64,000 nucleotides of DNA from Glandiceps talaboti (GCF_964340395.1 NC_135558.1:8722501-8786500); one strand, 5' to 3'; positions 47,197 to 60,412 are shown, counted from the stretch's first letter. Numbers and translations are program-made. Notes: generated by a model from the letters alone, not told the origin.

Positions 47197-47566
47197 AATC
47201 AAAGTAAGTTGGTTGGAAATTGAGGTGTTTAGTTGTTACTCCGAGTTTCACGCTCAATGCGATCATCAGACAACTAGTACTCGTTGTGTTACTGTATTTA
47301 TATGTGTATGGTGTGAAAGAATTTATTGAAAGTTAAGTGTGTATTGTTTCTATGTATACGAGGAGTCCTCAAATTTGTCAGGTGATGTTACTTTTGAAGT
47401 TCACTATGTAGAACTTGTTTTCGTGACGGCACTTTGAGATGAGTTCAGGTTTTTCAGTTAGGCAGAGGTCGCACCGTTTGGTTTCATTTCTGTATGCGCG
47501 TGCTCTCTGTGATAGGAGTAACAACTAAGCACCTCAAGTTCCAACCAGCTTACTTTGATTATTCCC
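47197..47566 (-). mobile_element. Penelope-like retroelement 3' remnant flanked by inverted arms
   Basis: On the minus strand 47494-47378 encodes a 38-residue C-terminal fragment with 'RCDLCLTEK' and 'ISKCRHENKF', ending in TGA. This is the conserved end of Penelope-type proteins near the GIY-YIG endonuclease; the residues normally between the two motifs are missing. About 100 bases after the stop lies a hammerhead motif (47231-47276). The fragment is enclosed by 48-base inverted arms (47197-47244 and 47519-47566; 'ggagtaacaacta' and 'ccaaccagcttactttgatt' type). Inverted pseudo-LTR remnants at truncated ends are known for this retroelement class. Assignment rests on motifs only. Confidence 0.65.
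47231..47276 (-). ncRNA. Hammerhead ribozyme motif, type I, minimal stem III
   Basis: Minus strand, in order: stem I strand TAGTTGT, then core CTGATGA (47263-47269), stem II TCGC-ATTGA-GCGT with three pairs, core GAAA, stem III of two pairs (AC...GT) with a five-base loop, then GTA (47237-47239), and stem I return strand ACAACTA. The two stem I strands pair over seven bases without mismatch. Cleavage would follow the A of GTA. All invariant core bases are present; the closing base pair of stem II is U-U rather than the usual G-C, which may weaken it. Confidence 0.75.
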
Positions 47567-47620
47567 GCCCTACTTACCCAAACATCGAGCACTCTCTTCT
47601 ACGAGTTTGATACTATTTAA

Positions 47621-47765
47621 TACATACATACATACATACATACATACATACATACATACATACATACATACATACATACATACATACACACACACACACG
47701 CGCACACACACGCACATACATACATACATACATACATACATACATACATACATACATACATACAC
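47621..47765. repeat. (CATA)n microsatellite with CACACG interior
   Basis: About 36 tetranucleotide units with a CA/CG-rich middle. It starts about 55 bases after the Penelope-like fragment. Confidence 0.97.
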
Positions 47766-48064
47766 ATGTACTTACGCGTACTTGGTAGTAATTTCATTCA
47801 AGTTCTGTATCAATTGGACCGTCGAACGTTATAGAGCACCAAAATGTCTGAAATAGGTTACAATTATTTCTAATTGAGAACTATGCGGGTATATAACGAA
47901 TTTTGGTGAAATATTCAAATAAAAATATCGTACATCACAGTTCGATTGACATATATGTTATTTGAAGAGACAAGGTTGAGGAATGTGGACATATTTCGTT
48001 GACAATGAGGCACTGGAGTCGTGATTTAGGAGGGGGACATAAGGCAAAGCGGAGAGGAAAGGGT

Positions 48065-48840
48065 CTAAAATTGGGTTCTGGGACAAATGCCCCCCCCCCC
48101 CCGGACAAACGCTCCCGGTAGGATTGTCATTGCCTACGGACAGAGATAAAAAAATCCAGATTTTGGGAGTACACTTAAAATATTGTTTTATCACTTTTAT
48201 TGTATAACTGACGAATAGAATAGACAGAAGATGTTCAAAAAATGTTTGAATTCGACCAAATAGGGCATGATTTGTTTTTATCACTTTTATTGTATTATTA
48301 CCAAAAGCGTGCTTATAAAGTGATTTTGGGTGGACAATAAAGAAAAATACAAACAACAAAGTGAGATAAACATGGGATTTGATTTTTAAATAAAGCAGTT
48401 ACTAGGCATTGCTTAAGTGTAGAAATCGAGAATCTGATTGCATAAATGCTAAATATTATAATGTACTATAATATTCAAAACTGGAGGTTGTAGGCTATTC
48501 CCCTCAAAAAGTCAAGCACATGACGATTCTCGAAATCGGCAACAATTTGTGTAGAACTGTGGAATCTGATTGCATAAATATTAAGTGATAAAACCGTATT
48601 TTTAGTTTTAAGTACACCGCCTGAAATCACGTCTTTCAATCACACTATAGTAGAAATGCTAAGTAACCCTAAAAAACAATGCCTTTCTTGGTTGAATTGT
48701 GAGCCATAGTCCTACTGTAGGCATTTGTTGGGGGGCTTTTGTCCGGGGGGCATTTGTCCTATCGGGGCATTTGTCCGGGGGGCATTTGTCCGGGTGCATT
48801 TGTCCGGGGGGGGGGGCGTTTGTCCTGTTACCCTAAAATT
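48065..48840. mobile_element. TIR element with C-rich/G-rich, quadruplex-prone termini
   Basis: The left end reads 'ctaaaattgggttctggg', 'acaaatgcc', a C14 run, then 'ggacaaacgctcccgg'. The right end is its inverse: repeated cattgttgtcc-type and 'catttgtccgggggg' units, 'cgtttgtcc', and 'tgttaccctaaaatt'. The pairing continues inward ('agtacacttaaaat' against 'agttttaagtacacc', and 'ttttatcactt' against 'aagtgataaaa'). The right end has at least six G-runs of three or more within about 100 bases. The interior has no transposase frame. Confidence 0.7.
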
Positions 48841-49263
48841 GACGTCGACTAGAAGTTAGCGCGAATGAGCTAGGGTGGGTTGGAGAAGACGGTGAAGATG
48901 AAAGGTGTACTGTACGAGGTAAATAGTAACAGGTCTAGAATATTTCAGGTTGTTTTCATTCGAATGAGTAACATTGACTTTTCTTGCAGGTGAGATGAGG
49001 AAAGAGTTCATGCACAGATAGAATTAGGCAAAGACAGTAAAATCACACATGACCGTACAAAACAACAGTAGAGGTTCTGTGATGTATATTTAAAAAAAAA
49101 ATTAAAAATTCTTTATATATTTTGCAAAAACAATGCAGTAGAAACAGCATCAGCTGATCATACATAAACTTTGATACGGTTTCAATGTGTTAAATTGTCA
49201 TGCTTTCACCTGTCTATCTACTAGTTCAAATGATGTTCCTGCCCAATCAATTTACCAATACTG

Positions 49264-49365
49264 ATTAATCTAATCTAATCTATTCTAATCTAATCTAATC
49301 TAATCTAATGTTCTTATATAGCGCATTCCATAAAACTATCTCAATGCGCTTTACAAAGTACAGAA
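49264..49365. repeat. SINE-like end with (CTAAT)n
   Basis: A pentanucleotide run is followed by 'gttcttatatagcgcattcc' and 'caatgcgctttacaaagtac'. The paired GCGC/GCGCTTTACA phrase after a short tandem repeat is widespread at the ends of short retroelements in aquatic animals. Confidence 0.55.
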
Positions 49366-49369
49366 ACAC

Positions 49370-51225
49370 GAGTACAAAAACAGAATCAAGCAAAACACGT
49401 GTTGTAGTAACTATGACATGAAAGCTAGCTAGCTGTTTCAGGATGATCGCCATAAACAAGCGAAGGCAATGTTATTTATTTCTTTGTTGTAGCAAGTGAA
49501 GCCAAATTGTTTTGTTTATCTTCAAACTACTAGTGTATGACTTTACATTGCAATGACGAACCCTACATCATCTGTGTGTAAAAGATGTCTTGAGTACAAA
49601 TGTACAAAATTTGTTTTGAGCCGAAGACAACAATATTTCAAGAACGTGTCGAAAGGAACATTGAAAGACTTCTCATGTGAAAATATCGAAAATTTACGAA
49701 TTAAAGAGAACTCATAAGGAGCACGATGATTGGTCTTCATTATGTGGAGACAGTCTGAACATTCAAGTTTGTCAAATGCTTTCGAAGAGAAGTGCCTGAT
49801 ATGATATACATGTACATACCAGATACCGTGAGTGTTCTCAGCCCTACTCGATAGGATACAGGCAAATGTCCTACACGATTGGGTAGATTGTGTTCACCGT
49901 CCGTCTGGCGAAATCATAGACTGCTTTACACCTTTTAAATTCCACGGTTCATATTGATATGATCACCTGAGTGATACTGACGAATGGTATTAAATACCTA
50001 CCAATCGTAATATTATCCTGGTTCATCGTATTACATAGGCTGGCAGCATACATGTTTGGTACCTCCAGTCCTTATATTACATCCAATTTGATTGGTTTAA
50101 GTGAAACAGTTCTCTCTTCTCCGAGTTTAGTAATTAAATCTAGTGCGAAGAGAATGAGTTATTCTACGCAAGCCAGTCAGACGGTAATAATTTGCAATAC
50201 GATCATATCATATCACATCACATCACATTATGCAATGCAGAATTTGAAAATTGTACAAATCCTGTAACAACTGAAAGAAAGTTTATTATCAGATTGAACA
50301 CGACCAATGTTAGCTTTACCTTCACGAGTTGTCCTTGTATATTTAACTGGTAATGGTAGCTCAACACCCGCGCAAAGAAAATTTAGCCATGTTGGTTAAG
50401 ATGTATGTCGCGCCAGACAATTAAAAAAGCAATGTTGGTAAGATTTTTTGTCACTCAGACGATAAAATATATCAATTTTACGATTTTTGTCCCGCCATGC
50501 AATATTTTGTTTCAGGTTTCGTGGTTTTCGTTGTATATTCGTTTCATGGGCAAGTCTAGAAAGTTTGATCTTAATTAAAAAAAATACTATTGTAATCTGC
50601 ATTCTTTCGACCCACCTGTAGTTCTTCTCTCGTGACATTAGAACTTCACTGCGATTTCTCAATACAGAAAAAAGAAAAGTTGCGTTCGTTCAATCGATGA
50701 TTATGGTAATATGTCGTTGATATCCAGCAACTAATACAACTGGCGAATAACGAGCAGTGCGTTTGCTTGCATGAAGTAGACTTTCAATGTTAATGTGTTT
50801 TCAAATTAACGTGCTAGTACCAGCTGATGTATTTTGACTTTGACATAACAGTTTACAACATAAACAGCACGCTGAGTTGTGAATTTTGCTTGCCAATCCA
50901 AGTGCAGAAGTGAGATAGGTAGTATTTGACTACAGTGAATACCTACACTTATCTCAACAGTAACTTCCTTTACTGATATAAACTGCTGATGACATAAAAT
51001 GAGATTGTACAAGACATGCCATGCACATGCCTTTTCTAGGTAGGGTTGGTCATTGAATTTTGAAATGTTATATCTTATTTTTGGTGAAAATGAGAGGTGT
51101 GTATTTTTGATCATGGATTGTTTAGTCTATCACAAAATAATTTGCAAGAAACAGCGTGATTATTTAGATACAATTACATTAATTTTGTGTTATCTGTCTG
51201 ACACAACACAGCCAAAATAGTGCCA
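49370..51225. other. Non-coding stretch, no gene recognised
   Basis: Open frames up to about 100 codons on minus (50806-51114) show no motif. A small imperfect hairpin (gtgagataggtagtatt against aatacctacacttatctc) lies near 50908-50957. Confidence 0.5.
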
Positions 51226-51229
51226 ATGG

Positions 51230-51550
51230 TATTGTAGAACAACTGTATATAGCTGTTGCTATGGGCGTGGCCTTGTTGCTAAGCATATTTGCATACATTT
51301 TTGGAATCTTTATTAACTTGCCTGCCCTTCCCACTTTTCATCTTTGCAATATAAGCCATCATTTAGCTGTTGCTACGTACATTTTTTGAATCTGCATTCA
51401 TTTACCTACCCATCCCTGTTGTTATCTTTGTAAATTGCATCCTCATTTCACTGTTGCTAAGGGCATGGCTATGGTTGCTAGGGCCAAACATTTGAACAAT
51501 TTCCCAACTAGACACCAAAAGTAATGTGGTGGTTTTTGAGTTTAAGTCGT

Positions 51551-51616
<66 letters not shown>

Positions 51617-51780
51617 GGACAGTGTCAAATTGTTTTCAACAATAACTGCAGAATAAAACCTCCAGAAACATCCCCACCAAGTTTCAACCCCATTCACCAT
51701 GTAGTTTCAAGATATAAGTTTTTTACCAAAATTAACACTTTTTTAGACTTAATTTACATATCACTGATGGGATTATCATG
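51230..51780 (+). mobile_element. Microsatellite-anchored repeat with tandem core units
   Basis: Two diverged units beginning 'agctgttgcta' (about 51251 and 51366) and a third start 'cactgttgctaagggcatgg' are followed by 'caactagacaccaaaagtaa' and 'gtttttgagtttaagtcgtc'. A (CA)n run (51552-51613) comes next, and then a unit ending 'taatttacatatcactgatg' that matches units at 52.8-53.2 kb. The 51.23-51.35 kb part recurs inverted at 54530-54690. Confidence 0.65.
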
Positions 51781-52039
51781 TTGCTATGGGTTCGTTAATG
51801 GTATTCTCTTTCGATATAGCAACTTAACTTCTAGCAGGGAATTAGCTAGCAAGAGGTACTCTCAGAATCACTGCACAGGGACTAGACCAAAATATGACTA
51901 CAAGATGATTTATTGTTCAGCACTGGCTCAAACACCACTTCAACACAGGTTCGGGAGATATAAAATCTACCCAACAAGTCCCAAGCTCCTATCCATCACT
52001 CCACCCATCTCTCTCCATATCTAGTTACAATAGTTATCC

Positions 52040-52775
52040 TATCTTATAGCCCAGAAAAGGGGCGTTTCTCGATATGCAACGCATATTAATATCACAACAC
52101 AATTCTTATTCTAAATCTGCATCCGGCGTCAAGAGACGTTTCAAACATCCGATTGGTTGGGAGTTTACTATATTTACATATGATCACATGATATTCAAAT
52201 TATCATTGCCACGCATCAATGTTCGTTGCCATCTTAACAAATACTTTCTATAACAATATATTCTTATGACAGTCAATGCCGACTATGAATGCATACAAAT
52301 TCTATTCCTTTGAAATTGTAATAAGTTTGTTTGACATTTAGCCGACATCGATGTCTCCAGACATCCAGTCTCTTCTTTGAAAGCTAATCTAATGGTTCCC
52401 TTTGTTTCAAGCCCAGCACTCTAACTTGAACTTGATACTATAACTAACAAAAGCTATAATAACATTACCGGAGATTAGGTTTTAGATACTTATTGTTCTC
52501 GCTACTAATAGCATTTTCCATTGTTTCTTCTAATTGTATTCTTTTGTTATTCACGTGTCTTTGTACTTGATTGGAATGTTCCCTTTTGTAGTTATAATTG
52601 TGTGTTGGTTTTGCTAAAGTGCTTGGCCAAAAACAATAGGATCCATTATATCGATACATTTGTACTTCTGTATTAGAATTTCGCCTGTTTCCAAATTTAT
52701 CAACCTAAAATCAGTTAATATCTTTTACTATATTTTCATATAAAAAATGTATGTAACAATCACATTGTGAATCCA
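52040..52775. other. Non-coding stretch, no gene recognised
   Basis: Only short open frames; no motif or clear repeat match. Confidence 0.45.
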
Positions 52776-52779
52776 GCTT

Positions 52780-53289
52780 CATCGACACATGCCCAGATGC
52801 ATCCCCATTATATTTCAGCCCAATCTGCTTGGCAGTTTTGGAATTATAGATTTTTCACCAAAAAAAGACACATTCTCAGCTCTAATTTGCATATCATTGA
52901 TTGGACCAACATGTCATGAACAAATTTTAATATAAACACGCGCCCTGAAGAACGTTCCAACAAAATTTCAGCCCAATCTGCTCGGTAGTTTTGGAATTAA
53001 AAAAGACATTTTTTCATGCCTAATTTACATATCACTGATGTCATGAACATTTCATAATCTAAACACATTTAAGAACGTTCCAACCAAATTTCAGACCGAT
53101 CTGCCAAGTGTTTTTGGAGCTTAAGGTTGTTTTTTTTACCAAAAATCACATTTTTTGACCCAAATCACACACCAGTGGTAAGATCATTTTGATTTCAAAA
53201 ATTTCCAAACTAGACACCCAAAGTAGTATACCCACCAATTGTCATGGCAATCGTTCCAGCAGTTTTTGACTTTAAGTTGTTAATTGTTC

Positions 53290-53346
<57 letters not shown>

Positions 53347-53400
53347 CTTGCTATGCCTATAGTACTACTGAACCTTATCAGCTCAGTTGTGCTATAAACC
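52780..53400 (+). mobile_element. Microsatellite-anchored repeat, array of about 130-bp units with GACA core and conserved tail
   Basis: Three to four diverged units each carry 'aatttcagcccaatctgc'-type, 'agttttggaatta' and 'taatt-catatcactgat' landmarks. They lead to 'aaactagacacccaaagtag', 'cagtttttgactttaagttg' and a (GACA)n run (53288-53345). The tail 'ctatagtactactgaacc' and 'cagttgtgctataaacc' matches the tail at 14128-14175. Non-autonomous element by structure. Confidence 0.7.
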
Positions 53401-54529
53401 AACATTATATTATTTATTATTATACTTTCTAACGTTGGTTATATTATCTTGCCTTTATTTAGATGAAAGTAATACAAGAACACATTGCAATCATCATATC
53501 GGAACTGCAGGAAATCGACGTTGCACTCTGTCATTATGACTATAACATCCAGCTTCCTCCAGTTAAGCCTTTAGTCTGGTCATTATCTGTAATTTAGACC
53601 TGTACTCGGTGCTACAACTTCGGAAATTACAGCGTTGCGTTTGCTTGCCTGTGGCAATGAAGAATGAGACAAGTTTCATGCAATGACACAATGTAGTAAT
53701 TGGTGCCGGTAACTTTTCAAAGTTTAAACACCACGGGATCCCGCATCCAATGACTCTGTGTACTGATTAGAACACTGCATGATCAAATGGGACTGTGTGG
53801 ATCATGGATGAAGTATATGAAATGCAATTTTGTATACAAGAATAACACCTTCATCTTATATCATAATAATTCAAGTCACATAGGGCCGGGCGCATGTTAT
53901 TTGTTGATCATTGAAATCAGTATTCAAATGGTTGTATTATTGTGTCTATTCATACATGTACTTCGAATGATTTATTGTGTCATCCAGCAGGCGCACAAGT
54001 AGCATCCCTTATACAATGTCAAAGTCATCCGTCTGAAAATAGTTCATGTTTATGCTCAAAAGTTGGAACAGAATTACTCGACATATGATAGTTTCTAGGT
54101 TTCATCATTATTTCACACTCAACTGCTTGTACAACATAATTATAAATCAATGACTTTGCCCATGGCTTTCCCATCGACTTGCAAGGGTAGACGACACCTT
54201 CTGTAAATGCTATACCGTATACCAAATCAAGTTGTCTTTGCTTGGTACATGTAATTCCGACACCCTTGCTATGATCCCGCATTGCTACATCCTTTGATTT
54301 GAAAGACGATGACTTCAAGTCTGGTGGAAACAGTGTGACTGTGTGACATTTTCAGTGGACAATCTGTACAATTGTTAGTCACAGACTTGGACAATGGACA
54401 GGAATGATGGATAGAAGAACGTAAGGGCTACACGTGTGTGTTGTGTACAGGCCTCAGTGTGTTGTCAGAATACACAAGTTATATCTCTCCCCCCCCCCAT
54501 TGTTCATTCCAATTTAGCAACTGAACTTG

Positions 54530-54690
54530 TAAGTAGCAACAGCACCACGCCCATAGAATCAGCTAAAGGATGGTTTATATTGCAAAGATGAAAGTGGGAA
54601 GGGTAGACAAGTTAATAAAGATTCCAAAAATGTATGCAAGTATCCCTAGCAACAAGACAACCAAATACAATTGTGCTACAATGCCAATTG
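54530..54690 (-). mobile_element. Inverted partial copy of the 51.2 kb repeat
   Basis: Reads as the reverse complement of 51250-51350: 'gcaacagcaccacgcccata', 'tattgcaaagatgaaagtgg', 'aagttaataaagattccaaa' and 'atgtatgcaa' all have direct counterparts. Confidence 0.75.
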
Positions 54691-54699
54691 CCATTTAGA

Positions 54700-56880
54700 T
54701 AGCACTTTCCTACTCATGACATTGCGATTCGGTACACAAATAGCAAAAAAATATGACCGTGATATGTGTATGTGACGATATCGACAAATCTAAACTTTCC
54801 TAGTCAAAATTATTAAATGCACCTTATGGACAAAGTCAAAGCTCTTACGATCTCTCTAATGTTTGCAATATGAAAGCTTATGCGTGTTTTTTTTTAAATA
54901 ATGAAGGCATTTTAGAAGGTTCGTTGCCTTGTTTTCAAGCAATTCGATTATTTTTCAATAGAGTTAGTTTTCATTAATTTCTGTTATTCTTTCTTATTCC
55001 TACAAAACGTAGGCGGTAACAACAGCTGTTGGCGGTATAATGAACCAGTTACAGGACAAACTCTACTTTGAATTTTGACATTCACAATATGGTAACTTGA
55101 CAGTCTTGTTGAATATCACCCTTGGTCCTGATATCGTATTACATCGGTAGATTACGATTTGCGAAATATGAGAGAGATCATGAGTATTGAATATGTTAAA
55201 GACAAGGACATGATCGTAATATATCACCAACTTGCCAGCGTATGACCTCTTTATAGAGTTATAGAAATAGCAATTTTTGCTAAGGAGTGGCATACTGCAC
55301 ACTGATGAGAGGCAGTGTGTCAGAACAAAATAAACTTAGGATCTTAACGCTTCTGAAAATCAAATAATTACCTCTGAGTCAACATTTTTTTCCTCGCGTT
55401 TGAAGCCTCAATCCAGTGGTCATCAGGTCTTTTCTGAACCACATTTTCCAATTTCCAATGCCCTGATGATTTAGAGCGGCCACACGATACAGGGTCGGAA
55501 AAATGGCTTTTCTGACGAAATGCACGAAATCAGTTTCAGTTTTGTTCTTCTTTGAGTATTTCACATTCAGACCCGACTTTCGGAAAAAAAAATACTGTTG
55601 GCTGTACCTTCAATGTGATATAGCGCCATGTATGCAATGCCAGTGGCGGGGAATTCAACTTGCTAGAATATACCCCTCTCACTGTCGTAAATCATTTTCT
55701 TCTTTACAGCAGTGCTACCTTATGGAAGCTGGTTCGTCAGCGGTATTTACCAGAGTTGAATGCGTTGGCTTGCGAGCATTACCCTTCGGAAAATATCAGT
55801 ATGGAGATTCTCGGAATAGTATAAACTTAAGTGTACTATTACTTTGTGAATATATCTGATTAATTAATTGTCCTAGGAACCATTTTAGGCATTTACAGGA
55901 AAACGTTGCCGTTCTTTAATAACTGCCATTGCAGAATGAATTTGTGAACTTTATATTGAAGACACTAATATAATCCAAAGCTGATCAACCCAAGTAGGAT
56001 TTATTGCCCTGTTGGGCGTCAGTATCAGCACTTCAAAACCAAAGTAGATCCTAATGAAATATTTCACCACAATAATTTATCATTTTCACTTAAAGTGTAT
56101 TTTCTTCGAGTGTATGTTATGGTTGTGCCATGCTACACGTCACAGCAACTAGAGCATCACTATCTTGAACTACGTATACTGTCCTTGTCTGCCCTAAAAC
56201 CAATTTGTAAGGCAACTTTGTAAAATAAATGGCGCCCTAGTTCGCGATTATTACTGAATTATATCTGTATTTGACAAGTATTGTGTGATTTATATATCAC
56301 TATTAATTTTTCTAGGCGTACTTTTCTTAGAAATTGTTGAAATAACGAATTCAAGTACAAGCACCCTCATTTGCATGAGTTCATCATTAATTTGAATCGT
56401 ATATTGTGTACACGCCATGTGCAGTGCTCTTTGTGTCTTTTTTTAGCTTGAGTGTTTAATATGTAAGTTTGAATGGCGTTTTTTTAAACCGCAAACCGGA
56501 AAGAAACATCCATCTAGCCTGACGTAAGTGGATGGTTCCAAGTACTTAATGGACATAATTACCATTGTCAAATGTTGTCATGGTTATGTGCGATTGTTTG
56601 ATGATCTAGAAAGCCCTGTATTGAGAATCTGTTAAAATTGAATGATCTTTTGAGAGATGGGAAATTTCTGTTGTTCATCCATAGATGAATAGTATTCGTA
56701 GCTCTTTCAGGCATGTATTCAGCCCCATATTTTCCCCTCAAGTTACTTTGTAATCACCATCCTTTTAAAGAAAAAAACTGACGACGTAGGTCCACTGAGT
56801 TAGACTGTGTGAGACTGTTCGAATTCATTAGTTGTCAATATTACGTGCGTAGGTATAGTGTAGTGTCAAGTTTGAATCTT
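54700..56880. other. Non-coding stretch, no gene recognised
   Basis: Open frames up to 118 codons (55503-55859, plus) lack motifs and splice support. No repeat match seen. Confidence 0.5.
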
Positions 56881-56884
56881 GGGC

Positions 56885-57290
56885 CTGAAGGAAAGCTTGG
56901 TTTTGAATCTGTCACCGTGTTAAAACGGCACTGATGTAACAGGAGTATAATTTTTCGATCAGATAAACGCAATACATTCACTGAAAATTGCCAAAATTCC
57001 AATTATCATTGTACGTACATGTTAACCAGTACAGTGGTCGATATTATCCACATCATGAAAAGTACAGAAACAATTCAAGTTGAAATCTGATCGCCGTTGA
57101 GGGCGCTATTTGGGCGCAGACAATTTGAATTCATTTATTAGATCATAGCTGGACCCTCCACCCTCCACCAACAGGTCTGGTCTATGATTAGATCGTGTAT
57201 ATACAGCTACACAAAGACGTTTATTCACTGCTGTTCGTGGCGTACGACAGTACGAGTCAGATCAGTTATTGCAACTAACAAAACATTTTA
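56885..57290 (+). repeat. Dispersed repeat R2, copy 4
   Basis: Collinear with 38430-38760, sharing 'gaaagcttggttttgaatct', 'tacatgttaacc', 'gccgttgagggcgct' and 'gtatatacagctacaca', with an insertion of roughly 50 bases rich in 'ccctccacc' near 57150. No open frame. Confidence 0.65.
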
Positions 57291-57299
57291 GAAATACGT

Positions 57300-57870
57300 T
57301 CCAATGGCAAACTTCTGAGCTATATGACATAGATATTACTTACCGAGTGGTTTACATTTATGTGTTATTCTTTACTAGAAAGTCATGCGAACCCTGCACC
57401 AATTGAAATTGGCAACATTCGATTTTGCCAGTCCTCGGCTCTGCGCTCGAATGATTGCCAAAAAAAACTAATATAAGAGTGACAGTACCACAGTGCGCAG
57501 CAAGCAAGTTGCAAGTAGCCCTCAACAGCGCATTTGGCGCTATGCGACCTGTGATCGCTTTTAAAGTTGGTAGACTACTGACATGAATATAATCATGTTG
57601 ACTAGCGTCCTCTATGGGCACGTTTTTTCAAATGTATTGCTGTATTTGTCTTCGTTGATTATACGACTTCCTTCACGGTATTTCTTTCCGTTCGCATGTA
57701 TCCATTTTTTTCATTCGATATTATGTCTCAATGCCTCTTAGTATCTAATAATTTTCGTGTCTATCGACTAATCGATCAATCAATCCGGCCAAAACCCACC
57801 CACTCATATATCTATCCACCCTCCTTCCTATCTTCCTATATATTTTACTTTGTCTATCCCCCCCCCCATC
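57300..57870. other. Non-coding stretch, no gene recognised
   Basis: One 87-codon minus frame without motif. Nothing else seen. Confidence 0.45.
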
Positions 57871-57879
57871 TGTACATAT

Positions 57880-58250
<371 letters not shown>

Positions 58251-58328
58251 CCAACCTCCAACTTATCATCCATCCACACCGCCCACTTTGTACTATGAGA
58301 AGCCAATTTAGATAATTTTCTGTTTATC

Positions 58329-58452
58329 TTTCCACAATGCCAACCTTAAAGTACTTGTCTCCTCATTGCATACGATATCACGTAATCAGTACATTAGCAA
58401 CCTGAGTGGGTTGTAGATTACCGAAGCACGACAGAGATGATGAAGATAAATA
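58329..58452 (-). mobile_element. LINE 3'-end fragment, inverted relative to the copy at 43.9 kb
   Basis: The minus strand matches 43941-44055: 'ggtaatctacaacccact', 'taatgtactgat-acgtga' and 'tatgcaatgaggagacaagt'. Only the 3' untranslated part remains. Confidence 0.75.
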
Positions 58453-58459
58453 CTTTTAA

Positions 58460-59530
58460 TGAGACATGTATTTATACTGGAACAATAAAAATGACGTTAA
58501 TTTTTTCTGGTTCGTCCATTTTTTCAATTTATTTGTCAAATCAAGAGATTTTGGGTGGGTGGGTCTGGTCATTAACAGGAAAATTGATTATTTATTCTAG
58601 CTTTCACTGATTAATAATCCGGTGGCATTTTAATTAAGTTCGGCGCGCCAGAGAAATCTTCCACTCTCACAAAAGGTGGCCTTTTCAAGGGTCTTCCATT
58701 CGGGTAACTTTCAAAAAGCGAACTTCGTGGCTTCACAAATCAAGTTGACAAAGCTTTGCTCATATCAGTGCAATAGAATATACTTTCGGTATCAATAAGT
58801 ATTGTTCATCTCCAGTACTCGTGATGATGCAACTTTCAACACCCTTTGGCGGCAAGTTCGGCGTCTTTTGCTATTTTGGTGCACGTGCCTCCGAGACTGC
58901 CATGTCTGTGCCAGGCCAAGGACGACAGCTTCTGAGTCACGAATTCAGTCACGGTCACTTGACGTATTACATCCTTCTTATCTGAGCGAGATCGTGATTA
59001 TAATATCACGTGATCAGAAACGACACCTTGACGTAAGATATAAACCCATATGTAAAAAATACATATCTCAAAGTTTCAGTCATTGAAATTGGGTTTCTAT
59101 ACGAATTTTGAGTTATATTTTCATTTTGCTTAGATTTACAAATTCGTGGATGTAACATTCACCAGTGACTCACTACATTCGGTTAAGATTCCACTGTCTC
59201 TGGCCATGGCGCCACATTTTCTTTATCATACATGAATTAATCACTTTAAGTTTGTCTGACTTTCTAGGAGTGTAAACGGAATGGTGAGATTCTTTAGATA
59301 TTCAAAAGATAAAATCGTCGAAAAGTTCGGAATTCTAACAGAACCTTATCAAACTTCTGCTGTTATACTGTGGGTCAAGTCTTACTGTACCTCGAGTGGA
59401 ATTATCAATGTATTTATAGTAAGTCTGTTAAACAAACATTGATCCAACAAATCTGATTGGGGAATAAAATAATTCAATTCAATTTGATTGAGAACTAAGA
59501 TCTTATTCTCTTTACTCCCTCACTATTGTA
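58460..59530. other. Non-coding stretch, no gene recognised
   Basis: One 94-codon plus frame (58802-59086) has moderate GC but no motif and no clear splice partner. TGAGTCA occurs near 58934. Confidence 0.45.
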
Positions 59531-59537
59531 TTGATAA

Positions 59538-59650
59538 TACAATACAATACAATACAATACAATACAATACAATACAATACAATACAATACAATACAATAC
59601 AATACAATACAATACAATACAATACAATACAATACAATACAATACAATAC
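59538..59650. repeat. (AATAC)n microsatellite
   Basis: About 22 perfect pentanucleotide units, comparable to the LINE-tail pentanucleotide at 40.9 kb, though no LINE end is visible beside it. Confidence 0.97.
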
Positions 59651-59659
59651 GATGGGGTT

Positions 59660-60405
59660 AATTTATACAAAGGACCAATGGCTGCCATGAATGATTACAT
59701 CCGTCATATAGTTGTGCATTGCATTATGCGTTAACTATCTTTCCGAATACTTGTCATAACCACATCAAAATTTCAGCTAGACAGGCAAGGCCAAAAAGTA
59801 ATATTGGTGATATCGACATAAATGAGTAAACAAAGTCTTTATTTTTGATCAAGTCCTTCCAACTTTGATTGCGCAATTGTCTGTGGTCATTGGTGCGTCT
59901 ACTGTAATGTTTCGCCAAACTACGGCACAATCATTTGTGCCTGTAATCGGTTCTTCTCTTCACGTCTTTTTTGCCACTGCTGTAGTTTATGGTAATGGCG
60001 GGATCTGCCACACTGTACTGAGAAGCAAGACTACTAGAATTTGCTGGTGATGATAATTTTTCAAGTTATTCATGATTTTACTTGACAAGTTTTAGTCTTT
60101 CATAGAATTCCCCTCCTAGGCCTGTCATACACCGTCTTCTCCTTGAAGAGAAGGCGCAAGTGTAAGAGTAAACATTTGAGAAGAGTCTTCCGGAACGTTC
60201 AAGTTTTAAAAAATGACAACAACGCAAGCATCAACGAAGAAAATCTGAGAAATAGAAAGAGGAGGGAAGAAAACAAATCGACCCCCCCCCCCCAGAAAAT
60301 ATGGATATGCACCATATAAAATAACAACTATATATATAGACCAATTAGAGAGAGAAAGAAAATAAATTGAAAATTGGTCAAGGGATGTATCCGCACTGTG
60401 TCACT
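59660..60405. other. Non-coding stretch, no gene recognised
   Basis: Short frames only; a C12 run lies near 60282. Confidence 0.45.
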
Positions 60406-60412
60406 GTTCAAG

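Noticed and set aside
54025-54318. 97-codon minus frame preceded by an acceptor-like ctgtttccaccAG
   Set aside because: No start ATG in good context, no recognised domain, and no partner exon found; left unassigned.
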